From: Paraburkholderia phenoliruptrix
GTDB taxonomy: Bacteria; Pseudomonadota; Gammaproteobacteria; Burkholderiales; Burkholderiaceae
Reading direction: 5' to 3'
Assembly: GCF_902859825.1 (NCBI RefSeq)
Contig: NZ_CADIKB010000004.1
Coordinates: 186,001 to 250,000 of the forward strand
DNA: 64,000 nt
Part shown: positions 63,602 through 64,000 of the stretch, one piece after another
How positions within the stretch are numbered: position 1 is the stretch's first letter
Layout of the letters: each line of letters opens with the position of its first letter
Notes under the pieces: model-generated
What the model saw: the letters and a program-made list of their open reading frames with translations, nothing else
The model's database searches: none
Told to the model about the DNA's origin: nothing
Translations under genes and position numbers: made by a program

Positions 63602-64000
63602 ATGTCGACACAACGAGCCAAACTGGTAGTGGGTAACTGGAAGATGCATGGGCGCCTCGCCGAGAACGCCGGGCTGCTGCAGGCCGTGGCAAAAGGCGCG
63701 GGCGAACTGCCGGTTGCGGTGCGCGTAGGTGTGTGCGTGCCGAGCCCATATCTCGCGCAAGCGCAGTCGTTGCTCGAAGGCAGCCGGGTGGTGTGGGGTG
63801 TGCAGGATGTTTCCGCTTTTACGCACGGTGCCTATACCGGCGAAGTTGCTGCGCAAATGGTGACGGATTTCGGTGCCACGTTTGCAATCGTCGGGCACTC
63901 GGAGCGGCGTGCCTATCACCGCGAGAGCGCGGAGCTCGTCGCGGTCAAGACGCAGCGTGCGCTCGAGGCGGGCTTGACGCCGATCGTGTGTGTCGGCGAA
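63602..64000 (+). CDS. tpiA: Triosephosphate isomerase, N-terminal part (cut by window edge)
   Basis: The first 133 codons are present. LVVGNWKMHGRLAEN carries the catalytic Lys region and Asn. WGVQDVSAFTHGAYTGEVAA is the typical 'GaqdvS....GAyTGevsa' segment. FAIVGHSERRAYHRES contains the catalytic His (GHSERR), and the window ends in PIVCVGE, so the catalytic Glu that follows (the WEP/YEP loop) is not seen. The enzyme interconverts dihydroxyacetone phosphate and glyceraldehyde-3-phosphate. The ATG at 63602 matches the family start. Confidence 0.95.
   Translation, partial: MSTQRAKLVVGNWKMHGRLAENAGLLQAVAKGAGELPVAVRVGVCVPSPYLAQAQSLLEGSRVVWGVQDVSAFTHGAYTGEVAAQMVTDFGATFAIVGHSERRAYHRESAELVAVKTQRALEAGLTPIVCVGE

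Overview
The window is about 64 kb of high-GC chromosomal DNA that reads as core genome of a betaproteobacterium in the Burkholderiaceae, most likely Paraburkholderia or a close relative. The clues are the gene orders ilvI-ilvH-ilvC-psd-pssA-leuA, rpsO-pnp-qor-tpiA and yebC-purD-hemF-nadD-rsfS-rlmH-maf-rng, the ECF sigma/DUF3619/DUF3106/RDD cluster, and strong GC bias at third codon positions. I see no tRNA, rRNA, CRISPR array, insertion sequence, integrase or prophage gene. The species assignment is inference.

Layout. 1-4.0 kb: surface-polysaccharide genes (two GT2 glycosyltransferases, a GT4 glycosyltransferase, an O-antigen ligase/polymerase). 4.1-11.7 kb: mixed small functions (hypothetical protein, SnoaL-like protein, RdgC, VOC protein, NlpC/P60 lipoprotein, molbindin, free-methionine-sulfoxide reductase, PAS-GGDEF-EAL protein). 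11.7-20.1 kb: a long minus-strand housekeeping run (rng, maf, rlmH, rsfS, nadD, hemF, purD, yebC, upp). 20.4-22.7 kb: an atypical SDR, mgsA, a quinone reductase. 22.9-31.5 kb: a complete kdp potassium-uptake locus (an extra 37-residue membrane ORF, kdpF, A, B, C, D, E). 31.5-36.5 kb: a guanidine-II riboswitch with its exporter, DUF4126, an ATPase-less FtsX-type permease, a truncated haemoglobin and DUF924. 36.6-41.1 kb: GT39 transferase, SDR, LOG protein and TetR regulator. 41.3-44.0 kb: a likely lipid-remodelling operon (PlcP-like phosphoesterase, GT4, diacylglycerol kinase). 44.2-46.6 kb: an ECF sigma operon. 46.7-54.1 kb: branched-chain amino acid and phospholipid biosynthesis. 54.4-59.0 kb: SulP transporter with a beta carbonic anhydrase, a BamE-like lipoprotein, an orphan binding protein. 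59.1-64.0 kb: rpsO, pnp, quinone oxidoreductase, and the start of tpiA.

How the parts work together. Kdp imports potassium under KdpD/KdpE control; a direct repeat upstream resembles the enteric KdpE operator. A riboswitch probably switches on the guanidinium exporter when guanidine accumulates. PlcP, GT4 and DgkA could hydrolyse phospholipid headgroups to diacylglycerol and then either glycosylate it or recycle it to phosphatidate; a Pho-box-like repeat lies upstream. The sigma factor is translationally coupled to a single-span protein that may restrain it. A long hairpin lies between rpsO and pnp, where enterobacteria carry their PNPase autoregulatory element.

Limits. Everything was read by eye. 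Families are named from motifs and remembered similarity, not from searches. Start codons away from an obvious ribosome binding site are judgements. The most notable non-standard items are the lipid-remodelling operon, the ECF operon, the kdp-linked microprotein, the atypical SDR and the candidate RNA elements. None amounts to a proven new system.
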